Shown here: positions 21,123 to 32,933 of the stretch, one piece after another
Position numbering within the stretch: position 1 is the first letter of the stretch
Layout of the letters: each line of letters opens with the position of its first letter
Assembly (NCBI RefSeq): GCF_047496725.1
Contig: NC_132984.1
Location: 2,553,001 to 2,617,000 of the forward strand
DNA: 64,000 nt
DNA from: Anoplolepis gracilipes
Taxonomy: Eukaryota > Arthropoda > Insecta > Hymenoptera > Formicidae
Reading direction: 5' to 3'
Notes under the pieces: model-generated
What the model was told of the DNA's origin: nothing
The model's database searches: none
Seen by the model: only the letters and a program-made list of their open reading frames with translations
Program-made: the position numbers and the translations under genes

Positions 21123-23887
21123 ATTGTGTGAGAAAATATCATAAGAAGAATGATATGTAAAGCGGCATCTTCAGACGACATATTTATATATATATGGAGT
21201 AAAAATATTAATTTAAATTAATTAAAACTAAATATTAATATATTAACATCAATTTTTTCTGGAAAAAGTAAATATTTATTGATCCTTTATATATTATAAC
21301 ATTATTATATGGACAGAATGGAATGTATAGTTATACCTCCGGTCGTAATCATAAATCAAAAACTCGATTAGAACCTATATCCTTATGTCTACTCTATAAT
21401 AAATGTTTGTTATAAAAAAAAGAATAAAGTAAAATTAATTACAGTCTAAAATATTCTAAGAAATATTCTAAAAAATAATATTGGTAAAAATTCTACGAAA
21501 GACCTATGAAAGTCCTACATCAGCATGATTTATTTGTCATTTAATAGTCTCAGCAATATTTTTAGTTCCTCTCTGATCGATAAAAATCAAAGTTATCCCT
21601 TGTATATACATAATTTTCCTTTAATTATAATTTCATAACAATATATAGCAAAAAATGCTCAGTATCCATCGATTCGATAATTAGTATATCACTACTCTTG
21701 CACTTTTGTCGAATCAATTATCAACTTATATTATTATCAATATTTCTTTTGACGCGCGCGTAAATAACATAGTTACCATTCAGTTCGTCGCTAAGTCAAC
21801 ATTTTAATCAGCGTGGAATTGCTCACATTTATATACATTTAATCATTAAAACAGATAACACGCCACATTTATATACGTTCTCCACATTTGTTAATAATTT
21901 AGATCCATAAATGAGTCTGTTCAGATAATAACAGATATATAGTGTTATAACAAATATTAATTTTTTTTTTCAAAGTTTTAGAATTTTAATTAAAATGAAA
22001 CTTTGGAAGAAGTTATCATTCTGCAGAAGATGAATATAAGTTACGTTTAATACTTGGTCAAGTTTAAATAGACAATTGTCTCCACTAATAATATCATTAT
22101 TTTGTTACAATAATCAATTTTCCAAATATAGGAATAATTTGTTATTTGTATAACAAATATAGAGATTCATTCAATAAACTTTCTTTTTTCCATTTTTCAA
22201 CAGATTCATTTTTTTAGAGCATTGAGAATCTTTGGCACTGATATTCGTTAGGAATTCCTGCCCTATTAAATGTATAAGCAAAAATAATATATTCACACAT
22301 CATTATCTTTTTTTTCTCCCTATAAAGTTTCGTAATTTCCCCTCTATCTAAAATTTTTAAAAAATATTTTATCCAGCGGAGAGAGTAGTTAAGTATCTTG
22401 TATGCGCGAGAATGAATCAAGTAGTAAAGTGTATTTGTGTTCATAATTGATGCAACCGATGATGCATTTTTTTCATTGACTACTAATAATGGAGATAAAA
22501 GAGGTGCAAGATATTTAAATGAAGATGAAAAAGAATCTTGCATAAAAGTAGATTTTAAAAAGCTTTAGAAATTGAAAATATCTTTGACTATAATATAATC
22601 AAAAAACTTATTCTATGAATTCACTCTATTTTTTTGACTCTTCCTCGCTCGATTTGTTTGTTGGTGTTGTTCATTTACAATTTTTTAGCAATTAAGAGAG
22701 CTATCTAACAATAAGATAGTGAAACTCGACGGTACACGAATATCTTTCTCATCCACTGCGTAACGTTTACGTACAATATATTCTTTAAAAAAATAATCTT
22801 GTTCTCTCGTCCCTTATATATTGAAGTAAATTGAAAAATGCGCACAAAAAAATATATATATGTATATAAAATAATAAACCTATGATCTCTCTTGAGGACG
22901 TGCGAACATTAAAAGGCCCTCCGCGTTTAGTCACGAACGAATGTCCAAAAATAATTCGCACCCTCAAACTGGCAGTGTTTGAGAAGCCTGTTTTGCGCGC
23001 GCAATTATAGCTTCGTGTAAAACAGGCATTATAAAATTCTTGATAATACTAAAACCGGTGCTAGTTATACTGGCGTGTCACATAAATTGTCGAGTTCGTA
23101 GAGATCTGCAAATGCATGACATATAATATTTTTGCGGTTCCCATTTACGATTGACAAATAATTTATTTATCGAACATATCTTTCGTATCATTACTCAATG
23201 TTCGACCGAATAGCCAGATACTAACGGCAGTTATCACTAGACGAAAAAAAGTAATTCTTTATTGCATTGTCCTATAATGCTTTCACACACAACTGATACT
23301 TTTAGCACAGTCGCTAAGCTATAGAATATTGATTATCAATTACTTACTGTTGCAGATATAACAGTCTATGTGAATACACAATTAAGTCTATTTGAATGGA
23401 ATCAAAGGCCTGAGTGCAAAAATCGGATAAATCCGTTATTTCGATACTTTGCAAACTTGAAGACTAAAAAAAAAATTGATTTTTAAATCTTGGCTAAAGA
23501 AGAAAAAATATGTAGAATCTTAGAGAAAGTAATTTCGAGTGTGATAAATATTAAAGGTACTCTTGTCCAACTATCAGCTGCTTGAATACACGTTTAAAAC
23601 TACGAAATATTTTCTATTTGATTCTTTTAACTTTCTCTCTAACATCTAAAAAAATGTCTTCGCACTTTGGGTTAGTATTGTTTGGTTCTCACAACAAAAT
23701 ATCGTTGCGTTTTTGAATCAGAACCAAGCTATTCAGATAGTATCTTCTATTAAGTAACTAAGATAATAGACCTACGCGATGATAAGTGAATAAACAAGAG
23801 AAGAATCGATAATCGAGAGTAAGTAAAGACGAAAAAATTCGGCACAAATAAAACGTGAAATTTAAGTCACCGTTTGTCTTAGCGGGT
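21123..23887. other. Spacer between androglobin 5' end and pins 3' end
   Basis: AT-rich. The right part is probably pins 3' UTR: a minus-strand AATAAA lies near 23267-23272. The left part must contain the androglobin promoter. A 109-codon minus-strand frame at 22214-22543 has no recognisable motif and no splice context; I treat it as chance or 3' UTR. Confidence 0.5.
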
Positions 23888-26800
23888 TTAGCATGCCTTG
23901 CCTGGTCCGGAAGCTCTTTGATCCTCCATCCGTCCGGCTTGAAGTCGTTGAATTAGAGCAAATAGATCTTCCTCAGGCACAGTGGAGCCCGATTGAGCGT
24001 TTCCGTTGGCTCTTTGACTTCTCTCCTCTTCTGCATCTTGTAATGTTGATGCAGCTGGTAGAGGACTCCGTTGGTCTTCCAAACGTGAACTCTGAAAGCA
24101 AATACAATATGTATTTCAATACGCGACAATACCATTCATGTGCATAAGAAAAAAATATAAGCAACATGAAATATGATTCCTGAGAGCGTGCAATAAAACT
24201 TTGCGATAAAATAATGAAAGTTTCTGCGTGTTAGTTAAGTTTAGTTGTCAACCTGGCATCTGACGAGCATTTCGATAAAGGAATCATCGGCATCCTGATT
24301 GGTATTCAGCCCTGGCAAATAAGGTAACGTCACTCGTTGTTCGTCCATCCGTTTACTTTGCATTCCAGCGATTAATTCTAGCAAATCCTCGCCATCTCTG
24401 CAAGTGAGATATATTAGTTATAAAAATATAAAGCAATAAGTTGAATAATAGCACCCTATTTACGATAGATATTTTCACGTACTTATCCTCCATCTCGGAT
24501 ACTTCTGACGTAATCGTTCGGAACTTTGAATTGTGCTTCGCATTGAGCGCGCAACGTTGATCGTCCATTCTACCTGACTGAAATCGAGACAGCAGATCGA
24601 AGAAGTTATCATCTTCCTGAGACGGTTGCGATGCGACATTGTTGCCTTTGTCCGATACAATTTCTGATTTATCTTTTTGCTTTGTATCAGGTGTGAGCTG
24701 ATGAAAAATTGTTAATTGTAATATTTAGTAAATGAAATTACATATTTTAAGTAAAACTAATATTAATCTTTTCTACATACTTCTCAATCAGTTTAATGCT
24801 TTATACAATAACTTTTGATATAAATATAGCTAAATTAATTATACAATATGTTCATTTGAAAAGTTCCCCCTTGTTTATTTTATGACTGATTAATTTTTGC
24901 GAAAAATATCGAAAGACGTAAATTTTGTTTTTGAAAGGGACGTATAAATATGATAAATGCAACGGTATATTACTTCATCGCCTTCGCAGGGGTAGCTACC
25001 CCTTCAAAAATCTTAAATGGCAATGTAGGTTAAGTGGCATACAATAATGAAGATGATTCTCAAACTCTAAAAGCCAACATTTTTTAAAATATTTGTTGGA
25101 ACGTCTATACATTCCTGTACAATTCGACACAAATCATTCATATTTTCTACTGGTGTTTTAAAAACAACAGATTTTAAGTGTCCCGACAGAAAAAAGTCCA
25201 GAGGAGTTAAATCCGGAGATCTTGATAACCACTCAAGCGGAGATACCAAATAAAATAAATAAATTTATTTAAATTGTATCTTTGCATCAAAATTTTTTTC
25301 TGATTTTTATGAAATTTTTATACCTGAAACTTTGTAGTATGATTTCTCGAAAAATATTTACTCAAATTAAAAGAAACAAACGTGGTTATACAGATATTAT
25401 CAAAAGACCTTTAAAGTGATATGCCACTTGACCCCTATTGCTATTTAAGGGGTTTTTGAAGGAGTAGCTACCCCTGCGAAGGCGATGAAGTAATACCGTT
25501 GCGTTTATCATATTTATATGTCCCCTTTGAAAACAAAATTGACGTCTTTCGGTATTTTTCGCAAAAATTAATCGGTCACAAAATAAACAGGGTGAAAACT
25601 TTTCAAATAAACATACTGTATATAATAAAAAATAAATGAAATGAAGTAAATTCCAATAATTATAATCCAATTTGTTTTATTGTAATTTCACAATAGCGCT
25701 TTTCAAAATAAAGAAAATTCAATTTGTTTTATTGCAAATCACAATAGCGCTTTTTAAAATAAAGAAAATTCAATTTGTTTTATTGCAAATCACAATAGCG
25801 CTTTTTAAAATAAAGAAAATTGTTATGCAAACCTTTATAAGATCGAGATTGTCCATGCTTTGTCGTCTGATCCTATATCTGCGGGAGGTTGTTATCGGCA
25901 CATTCGATGTTGTATTTGTAGATAGTTGCGTGATTAGATTCTCCTTGATTCTCTCCCGCTGATGCTTTCCCAGGCCAAGAATTTTTTGTAAATCGTTAAT
26001 GTTCATCTGTGCAGTAGCTTGACCCATTTCATCTTCCACTTCTTTCGAAATGTGTAAATGCAGATTCGCAAAATGTAGCGCTTTTTCGTGATTGCCCATT
26101 GCCGCATAGGCGTTGCCTAGTGACCAGCAAGCACGTCCTTCGCCAATACGATCTTTTAATTGTTGAGCTATATCCAGATGCCACAGATGGTACTCGATGG
26201 CCGCCGAATAGTCGCGTAGAAGAGTATAAGTGTTGCCTAGAGAGTAACATGCTTGTGCTTCTACGTCGCGATCGCCCAACTCTTGTGCAAGAGCTAAAGT
26301 TCTCCTAAAAATTGAGCGATTTTTCCATGTATTCAGACATCAAACTGTACAATTAATTCAATAAAGTAATATTTACTTATAATGTTGCGCAGCTTTTTCA
26401 AATTCGCCAAGAAATATATGTGAATTTCCGAGATTACTGTTGGCTCTCCTTTCAGCTGGTTTGTCGCCAAATTCTCTGGCAATTTTTAAACGTTCATTGT
26501 GATAGTAAATGGCCTGTTGGAAATCGCCCAATAAATAAAACGTATTGCCCAAGTTACCACACGCTCTGCCTTGCGCCGCAGAATCTTCCAGTTCTCTCAC
26601 CAACTCCAAATTTTCTCTAAAGAAAGTGAAAAATATTAAAAATATGATGGATAATATATAATTAAAAAATAATAGAAAATAATTATAGAATAATCAAAAT
26701 CTTACTCATAATAGCGTACAGCCTGTTGCAAGCACTCCCGAACTTCTTCAGAGAAATCTCCTGGATCCTGATTACCTATTCGACCTGCCTGTTTGCCCTT

Positions 26801-27626
26801 AGCATGATATACATTTCCCAAATTGTATAGAGCTCTTCCCTCGCTAAGCTGCATCACAAAATTAAAAAAAAAATATAAGATGAAATAATAAGAATAAATA
26901 ATTCATAGGAAATACAATTTCTAAAGAATGCTCTCATCTTTCACTTTTTTATTAAAATTGAATAAATTTCTTCTAATTAGTGATTGACTTAAAAATAATA
27001 TTGAAGTATATACCTTATCTCCAATTTCTCTGGAGATCTCTAGATGTCTCTTGCAACATATCATGGCTTCATCAAACTTGCCCATAACTTTGAGCGTGTT
27101 ACCTAAATTTCCACTGGACTTGGCTTCGCCCAGTTTGTCGCCCATGTTCCTGGCAAGTGTCAGATCCAACTTGTGATACTGCATTGCCTTAACGTAGTCA
27201 CTCAGATAGAAGTATGCATTGCCTAGTTGGCTGTAAATCGCGCTAAGTATCCGTAGATCGTCTGTGCCAGCTTGAATCGCTGCCTGAAAGAATGCTACGC
27301 CAGACTTGCAGTCGCCAGTCTTGCACAGTCGCTCGCCCTCCAGTGCCAGTTCCAGGCACATGTTCCATCTCTCGCTAGTCTGATAAACATTATAAAATAT
27401 TATATTACACAATATATCTTTTGTAGAAAATTGTAATCGCATGATGCATACATTCATTCCGGAATAAAAAATTTGCCGGGTGCAAATGCATGCAAAAAAA
27501 AAAACAGGAAATAAATAGATCCGGAGGTGTGAGTCACGCGTGGGAGAGTCAACGACGTCAATCAGATGTTGATTCACTCACTTGTCCCTCAGATGAAAGA
27601 TTCTCCGCGCTGGCACTCAGAGACAT
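23888..27626 (-). CDS. pins: Pins / LGN (GPSM2), TPR-GoLoco spindle-orientation adaptor
   Basis: Eight exons join in frame: 27626-27582, 27379-27014, 26848-26706, 26616-26377, 26304-25833, 24697-24483, 24397-24253 and 24091-23888, giving 609 residues. It begins MSLSASAENLSS, like the fly protein. Residues about 16-380 are tandem TPRs with repeated GNLGN, SLGNAY and LGNTY signatures; this half binds Inscuteable or Mud/NuMA. A linker has RRQSMDNLDL with Ser414, matching the phosphorylated serine of LGN. Four GoLoco motifs follow, which bind Gi-alpha-GDP at the cell cortex: FFDLLSRFQSGRMDDQRC (about 453-470), LLELIAGMQSKRMDEQRV, FIEMLVRCQSSRLEDQRS and LFALIQRLQAGRMEDQRA (about 585-602). GoLoco 3 is split by the last intron. 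Fly Pins has three GoLocos and vertebrate LGN four. The 1.1-kb intron between 24697 and 25833 carries a transposon and a tandem repeat. AKAP17A diverges from its 5' side. Confidence 0.96.
24841..25621. mobile_element. Decayed DDE transposon with ~200-bp inverted termini
   Basis: The left arm 24841-25041 and right arm 25420-25621 are reverse complements with scattered mismatches, starting ATACARTATGTTYATTTGAA and ending at AAGTGGCATA. TA precedes both ends, as for Tc1/mariner insertions. The centre keeps only a transposase C-terminal fragment. It sits inside a pins intron, in the same orientation as pins for the fragment. Confidence 0.85.
25067..25249 (-). pseudogene. Transposase C-terminal remnant (DDE/mariner-like)
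   Basis: Sixty codons containing SRSPDLTPLDFFLSGHLK and a tail QECIDVPTNILKNV. SPDL(A/T)P-D is the region of the third catalytic acidic residue in mariner-type and related DDE transposases, followed by the usual Phe-Phe-Leu. The N-terminal DNA-binding part and the first two acidic residues are absent, so it cannot be an active enzyme. The precise superfamily is uncertain. Confidence 0.75.
25668..25821. repeat. Three-unit ~51-bp tandem repeat beside a pins splice donor
   Basis: Units begin at about 25668, 25720 and 25771, each reading CAATTTGTTTTATTG, CACAATAGCGCTTTT and AAAATAAAGAAAATT. Units 2 and 3 are almost identical; unit 1 has a few changes. The array ends about 11 bases from the exon boundary at 25833 (minus-strand donor), so it is transcribed in the pins pre-mRNA. 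Confidence 0.9.
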
Positions 27627-28138
27627 CCTAACTCGTTGTTATGTCTTTTCCTCAAAATCAAACGTAATTGTTCAACCGTCGAATGTTAGAACGTGCTATT
27701 AACGTTGCTATTAGCTTGCGAAAGCGACAATAATTGATGCTCGCATGATATTCGACTACTCCGATTATAAAGGAAGAATCTCCACTCATAATCGCGTCAT
27801 CGTCCACCTCCTCCTCCCGCGAATATATCCTACAGATTTTTTTTATCTTGCCGAAGCGAAGCCCTTTGACGCAAAGCGACTCTGCGACGCGTCCAAACAA
27901 ATGGCGCTGCTTTTGAGAGGAGTACTAGAGGTTACTAGAGGTTACTAGAGGTTACTAGAGGTGCGTTCAAAAATTCTACCGTGAAAATTTTTGCTCTCTT
28001 CTCCCGATTGAAAATTAAAATTAAAAATAATAAATTAATTAAAAATTAAAAATAATAAATAAAGATAATTATATTATTTTTTTATTATTATTATTATTAT
28101 AAAAATAATAAATAAAAATTAAAGGGATCCAAAAGCTG

Positions 28139-28175
<37 letters not shown>

Positions 28176-29049
28176 AATATACACATAAAATAAAATAGGT
28201 TCTCTCGGGACAGAATTGCATAAAAGAATATTTGTAAACTTTTAGAAATAAGCTTTGAAGTCTAGATACGAGTAAAAAGTATTCGCCTGGAAAAATATGT
28301 TGTGCAGCAAAACATTTATTTCAGGCGAATACTTTTTATCTAGACTTTCTAAAAATTCACAAATATTCTTTCATGCAATTTTAGGAAGAGAAAACATATT
28401 TTATTTTATGTGTATAAATTACAACTTTTATAATTGTTAAAACTCGATCGATAGTTCCCCTTAAATGCTACTCTACCCTAGGATGGGTAGGATTTCCGAA
28501 CGCATTCCGATTAGAATCTAGAGTTGCAATGCTGCTATTGGATGTCCGCCACGCATGCGCGAAAGACTTGATGATACAGCTTGCCTCTGGTCCCTGAAAT
28601 TTGAACGATGGCGACATTGCTGTCAAAGTGAAACTGGAATTTTTATAACGCGAGACGCGAGACGCGAGACGCGAGTCGAGTTCGTCTGCATGTCGTGTAG
28701 CTTCTTACGTATTTTATTTATTAAAGCAGATCTTTTCGCGGAGATAAGGAAGAGGAGAACGTGAAACGGCACGTCTTCTCCAAGAAAATCGATGCATCCG
28801 CGATAGTTCGCGATAGAAGTGACGGGACGGCGAGTGTCCGAGACAGATTGCGGAGCATCGTCGTCACCTCACCTGGCGAAGATTATCGAACGACGCAACC
28901 TCCCTACTGAGGCGTTCTCATCTCGCCGGCTTGTCGCAAGTAGACAAGCAAAGCGAGAAATATAGAGAGAGAGTGAGGATCTAAACACAGCTGAGATTAA
29001 CGATTGCCTTGCTCCTCCCTAATTAGTTTCGTAGCTTTCCTAGCCGACG
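27627..29049. promoter_or_regulatory. Divergent intergenic/promoter region of pins and AKAP17A
   Basis: The two start codons face away from each other across 1.4 kb. The region includes four near-perfect 10-bp units (GTTACTAGAG, 27921-27962), a (TA)n run at 28142-28172, a large imperfect palindrome (28178-28420), an NRF1-like palindrome ACGCATGCGC at 28551-28560, and a 7-bp tandem GACGCGA patch near 28648-28678. Neither TSS can be placed from sequence alone. Shared control is inference from geometry. Confidence 0.45.
28178..28420. mobile_element. Large imperfect palindrome (foldback/MITE)
   Basis: The left arm (about 28178-28290) and right arm (about 28320-28420) are inverted copies sharing CACATAAAATAAAATA, AATTGCAT-AAAGAATATTTGT, TTTTTAGAAA, TCTAGAT and AAAAAGTATTCGCCTG. 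The loop is about 30 nt. It has no coding capacity. It lies between two housekeeping-type promoters. Confidence 0.8.
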
Positions 29050-32000
29050 ATGAGCGACAAAAAGCAGGTAGGTGAAAAACCCAGTAGCGAGGTTGCTAAT
29101 CGATTTGGAAGCTGTAGGGATCTGAGCGACATTGTGCCGTTGTATCCACCGCGCTTTCTTTATCTGAAACCGCTTGCCAAAGTTAACGTGTCGGTCAGTC
29201 TGCCCCAACTGAAGACTCCAGGTAAAAATATCATCGTCAAATCAAATACATCCTGGTGGCCTCCTCCATTGAGGTTGGACCATGAGGTTCAGACCTTATG
29301 TCACTCTGTCTTCTTTTTTTTTTTCTCTATTTATTGATCCTTTTCTCTTAGCTAAGAAACGGTATCTTGCGATACGAAGAAAATTGTATAGCGCAGCGTT
29401 GGAATCGCATATAACTATACTTTTGTTTTAAACTAAAATTTAGAATAACATTTCTCTTGATAATCACTTTATAATATTAATTATTTTAATTTTCATTTAA
29501 TATTACTTGCAAAAATAATTTATATTAATTTTAAACCTATGATTTTGCATCTTTTTTTATCAGCGCTTAGCATTTTGTTAGTATTAACTCAATCGTTGGC
29601 AATCAGTTTAGACGGATGAGTTTTAATTTTAATATTATCTATGTTCTTGTTGATTTGACATTAATTGTCTTGGATTTGTTGCAACAAGTTTATCACATCG
29701 TCGCAATTATATACTTGTGTTTGTGCTTTGGACAATCTCTACCAAAAGGAGAATAATGTAATAATCAACTGATGGAAGAAAATACCATGATTCCAAGTGA
29801 TCCGTGCGAAGCCACGAGCACTTGTAACAGCTATAGGAAACAGCTTCTTACAGAAACTTAACTGCGCTATGAACAGGCAAAACAATATCAACATGGGATG
29901 TAATGGAGAAGATACGCGCACTCATCCTGCCAGACGAGTTTGCATCCCTAAAAGTGGCCAAGAGCAGCCTGGAGTTTATCCGGCTGGAGGGCGACCTGCA
30001 GGACCGTTGCAGGTTGCCAAAGGTGTTGGCCAGGTTGGACTCGCAGCGCTTGAGTTTGACTGGATTCCCCAATGTTCTCAAGGTACGAAAGCTAAGTTTG
30101 ATCTGCAGCTTGATATTTTACAACTGATCAAATTTAACGTTGATGTGACTTGGAACATGTAAAGTATAAAAACATTATGCAACTTTAATAGAGTCCCATA
30201 TCAGAAAAATTATATTTATTCCTTTAATTAATTAAGGTCCGCGCGGCCGAGGCGAAGGACGACTTTCCGACCAGACACAGCTGGGATTCCTACTTCAGGG
30301 ATGCAAAACATATGAACGAGTTGAAGGCTGGCGAAAGGCCGGATACTATCCACATTACCGGTCTACCGGTTAAATGGTTCGTCGAAGATGGTGCCAGCGT
30401 TCCAAATGAGTTACTTATCTGTAAGATTTTCAAGAAGTGGGGCACATTGAGAAAAGTAGACGTGCCTGCCGCTGATCCCTACAGGTCCAGGATGCGGCTT
30501 GGCAATAACATACACAAGTTCAGCTATGAGGATGGCATTTTTTTCGACGCATTCATACAGTACAATGAATACATGGATTTTGTTAAGGCGATGGACGCCC
30601 TGCGTGGCATGAAACTGCTGAAGAAGGACGATCAGAACACGCTGATCGCGATAATAAAGGTATTCAATGAAAAAAAATACATTGGCTTGTAATATCAATA
30701 TCTTTTTACCTCATCTATTAATTCTAGTATGCAACATGAACCTAAAATTTTATAAATTGTAAACATAATATAATGTGACAAATAGCATACATTTGAAACA
30801 TGTATTGCAATAGCTTAGATTAAATAAGCGAAATAACACATAACGTTACAAAAAGAAATATTTGTTGACAAGTAAAATAATTTGATACAGGTTGATTTTG
30901 ACAAGACCAAACATATGAGCGACAGTTCGTTATCGCATCGAGAATTCGAGAGAAAGCGTTTGATAGCGCAGGACAATTTGGCAGCCGAGAAACTTCGAAA
31001 GAAGGAAGAGGCAGAAAAGAAGCGGCGAGAAGAACAAAAGTAAGCGTTGAAATAAGAAAGAAATATTTTACAAAAAACGTGTATACATACAGAATTATAT
31101 TTATCCTTTATGTGTGATATTAAATCATTTTTTCTTTTCTACTTTGATTACTATAGAAAAAAAGAGGAGGCAGATTTGGTAGCGAGAGCAAGCCGACAGC
31201 GAAAGCGAGAAGAAAAACGAAAACGGAAGGTACTCACGACATATCGCAAGCAAGAAGAGGACAAGGTATCAATGAAGATTGCTAGGGAAGAAAAAAAGTT
31301 GATAAAAGCTCAACGACAGTTGGAGAGCATACGATTATTAGATGAACTGTTTGATAGGATAAAGGTGAGTAACAAAAAACTTGTAATAATTGTTTAAAAA
31401 AAGAAAACAAGTTATTTATGAGAGATTCGTAATCATAGATAAAAGTGGAAAATAATGAGATTAAATTGAATCAAAATGTAAATACTGAAACAAAGAAAGA
31501 CGAAAAGAAAAATGATCAAGTGAATGAAAGTGGTAATAAATTAGATTCCGAAAATGACAAAAAAAATAAAGAGAAGCAAACCAAGAAGAAGAAAGCGAAG
31601 AAAGAAAAGAAGAAAAAGGTATGTTGTTTAATCTTACATTAGCATTATTTTGGTTGTACGCAATGTAATGATATTTAAGAATTTACACCGACGTAATGAT
31701 ATTCAAAAATTGTAACATTATACTATTGTTTATAGAAAAAGCGAAAGAAATCTCAGAAAAAACGGAAAAGAGACGATGGTTCCGGTTCGGATAGCACAGC
31801 TGGAGAAGAGACAGATGAAGACACGAACAAGAAAAAACTCAAAAGCGTTATTAGAAACGATCGCGCATCTTCATCTGCTGGTAAATTTTGATTATATAAA
31901 ATATAATATTAGCGTAAAATAAAAAGAGGTAAGGCAATATCACATGCCATTAATTGCAGGTGCCGTTGTTCCCGCTACAAATCTTCCTTACTCACACTCC

Positions 32001-32933
32001 TACTCTGATTCGAGGATGCCGATGATGCCAATCGCGACAGGACCGTTTCACGCGCTAAGAATATCGGTGCCAAGGTATCCTGGAGGAATGTTGAGGCCGC
32101 CAATGCCAGGCTATTCATTGATTCATCATCATCCTATGTTACCTATGAGGAGGGGTCGAAGATATAATCCTCGATACGACATGAATTCTTATGCACTGAC
32201 TAATCCCTATTTGTACAATGGTCAATATTATGAATATTTTACGCATCTGGTGGATCGAGATTCAGAGCGACAAGAGTCGAAAACGCGTGGACGTCGAAGA
32301 TCGAGAAGTAGATCTATCTCGAAGACGAAAACCAAATCGAGGTCCAAAACGGTATCCAGGAGCGTTTCCAGATCGCGTAGCGCGAGACGAAGCCATTCAC
32401 GTTCCAAAAGTAGAAGATCAAAATCGGGCTCTAGATCGCGATCACGCCGTTCCAAATCATCGCGGTCCAGGAGCCGTTCTAGGTCCCGGGGTCGCCGGAA
32501 ATCGGCAAGCAGATCCATTTCCAAGAGGAGGACAAGATCAGATTCCAGATCAAAACACAAGAGTAATACCAAATCACGTAGTAGATCGAAGTCAAGTTCC
32601 AGAAGACGAAGCCGTTCTAGATCCAGACGAAGATCGCGATCCAGGAGTCGCTCCAAATCTCGTGGCAGCTTCAGAACGCGTTATAAGAGACGCGGCAGAA
32701 GATCCGCTTCCGTCGTCAAAGTCACACGAGCGAGGTCACGACCTATATCACCCAGACGGAAATCGCGCAGCAGTTCCTGGTCTATGCCGAAGTCCCCAGA
32801 TCGGCGAAGTTGTTCTTGGTCGAGAACAGTTTCCGCGAATAATATTGATGAGCAAAACGTGAACGAAATATCTAATAAGGGCATTCAAGAGGAAGTAACG
32901 AAGACAGCAGAAGTACAAAAGGAAGCAAAGTGA
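29050..32933 (+). CDS. Akap17A: AKAP17A, SR-related splicing factor and PKA anchor
   Basis: Eight exons join in frame: 29050-29221, 29877-30082, 30237-30659, 30891-31039, 31157-31364, 31439-31618, 31736-31880 and 31960-32933, giving 818 residues. The conserved N-terminus has FLYLKPLAKVNVSVSLPQLK, then WDVMEKIR and SSLEFIRLEGD. A divergent RRM spans about 162-262 (DTIHITGLPVKWF to AMDALRGMKL). A long charged coiled coil follows; LIKAQRQLESIRLLDELFDR (about 365-384) aligns with the amphipathic RII-binding helix of the human protein. Exons 6-7 are Lys-rich nuclear-localising sequence. The last exon starts with a Pro/Met/His-rich segment and then a dense Arg-Ser domain (about 602-795). The family regulates alternative splicing in nuclear speckles and anchors PKA there. 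All donors are GT and acceptors AG. Other long frames over 32218-32884 are shadows of the RS repeats. Confidence 0.95.

Noticed and set aside
22214..22543. 109-codon minus-strand frame between androglobin and pins
   Set aside because: No recognisable domain; AT-rich codons; probably pins 3' UTR or chance.
25668..25821. Regular repeat resembling a CRISPR array
   Set aside because: The units are contiguous with no variable spacers, there are only three, and the setting is a eukaryotic intron.
32218..32884. 214-codon plus and 142-codon minus frames in the last AKAP17A exon
   Set aside because: Shadow frames of the Arg-Ser coding repeats; the RS frame is continuous with seven upstream exons.
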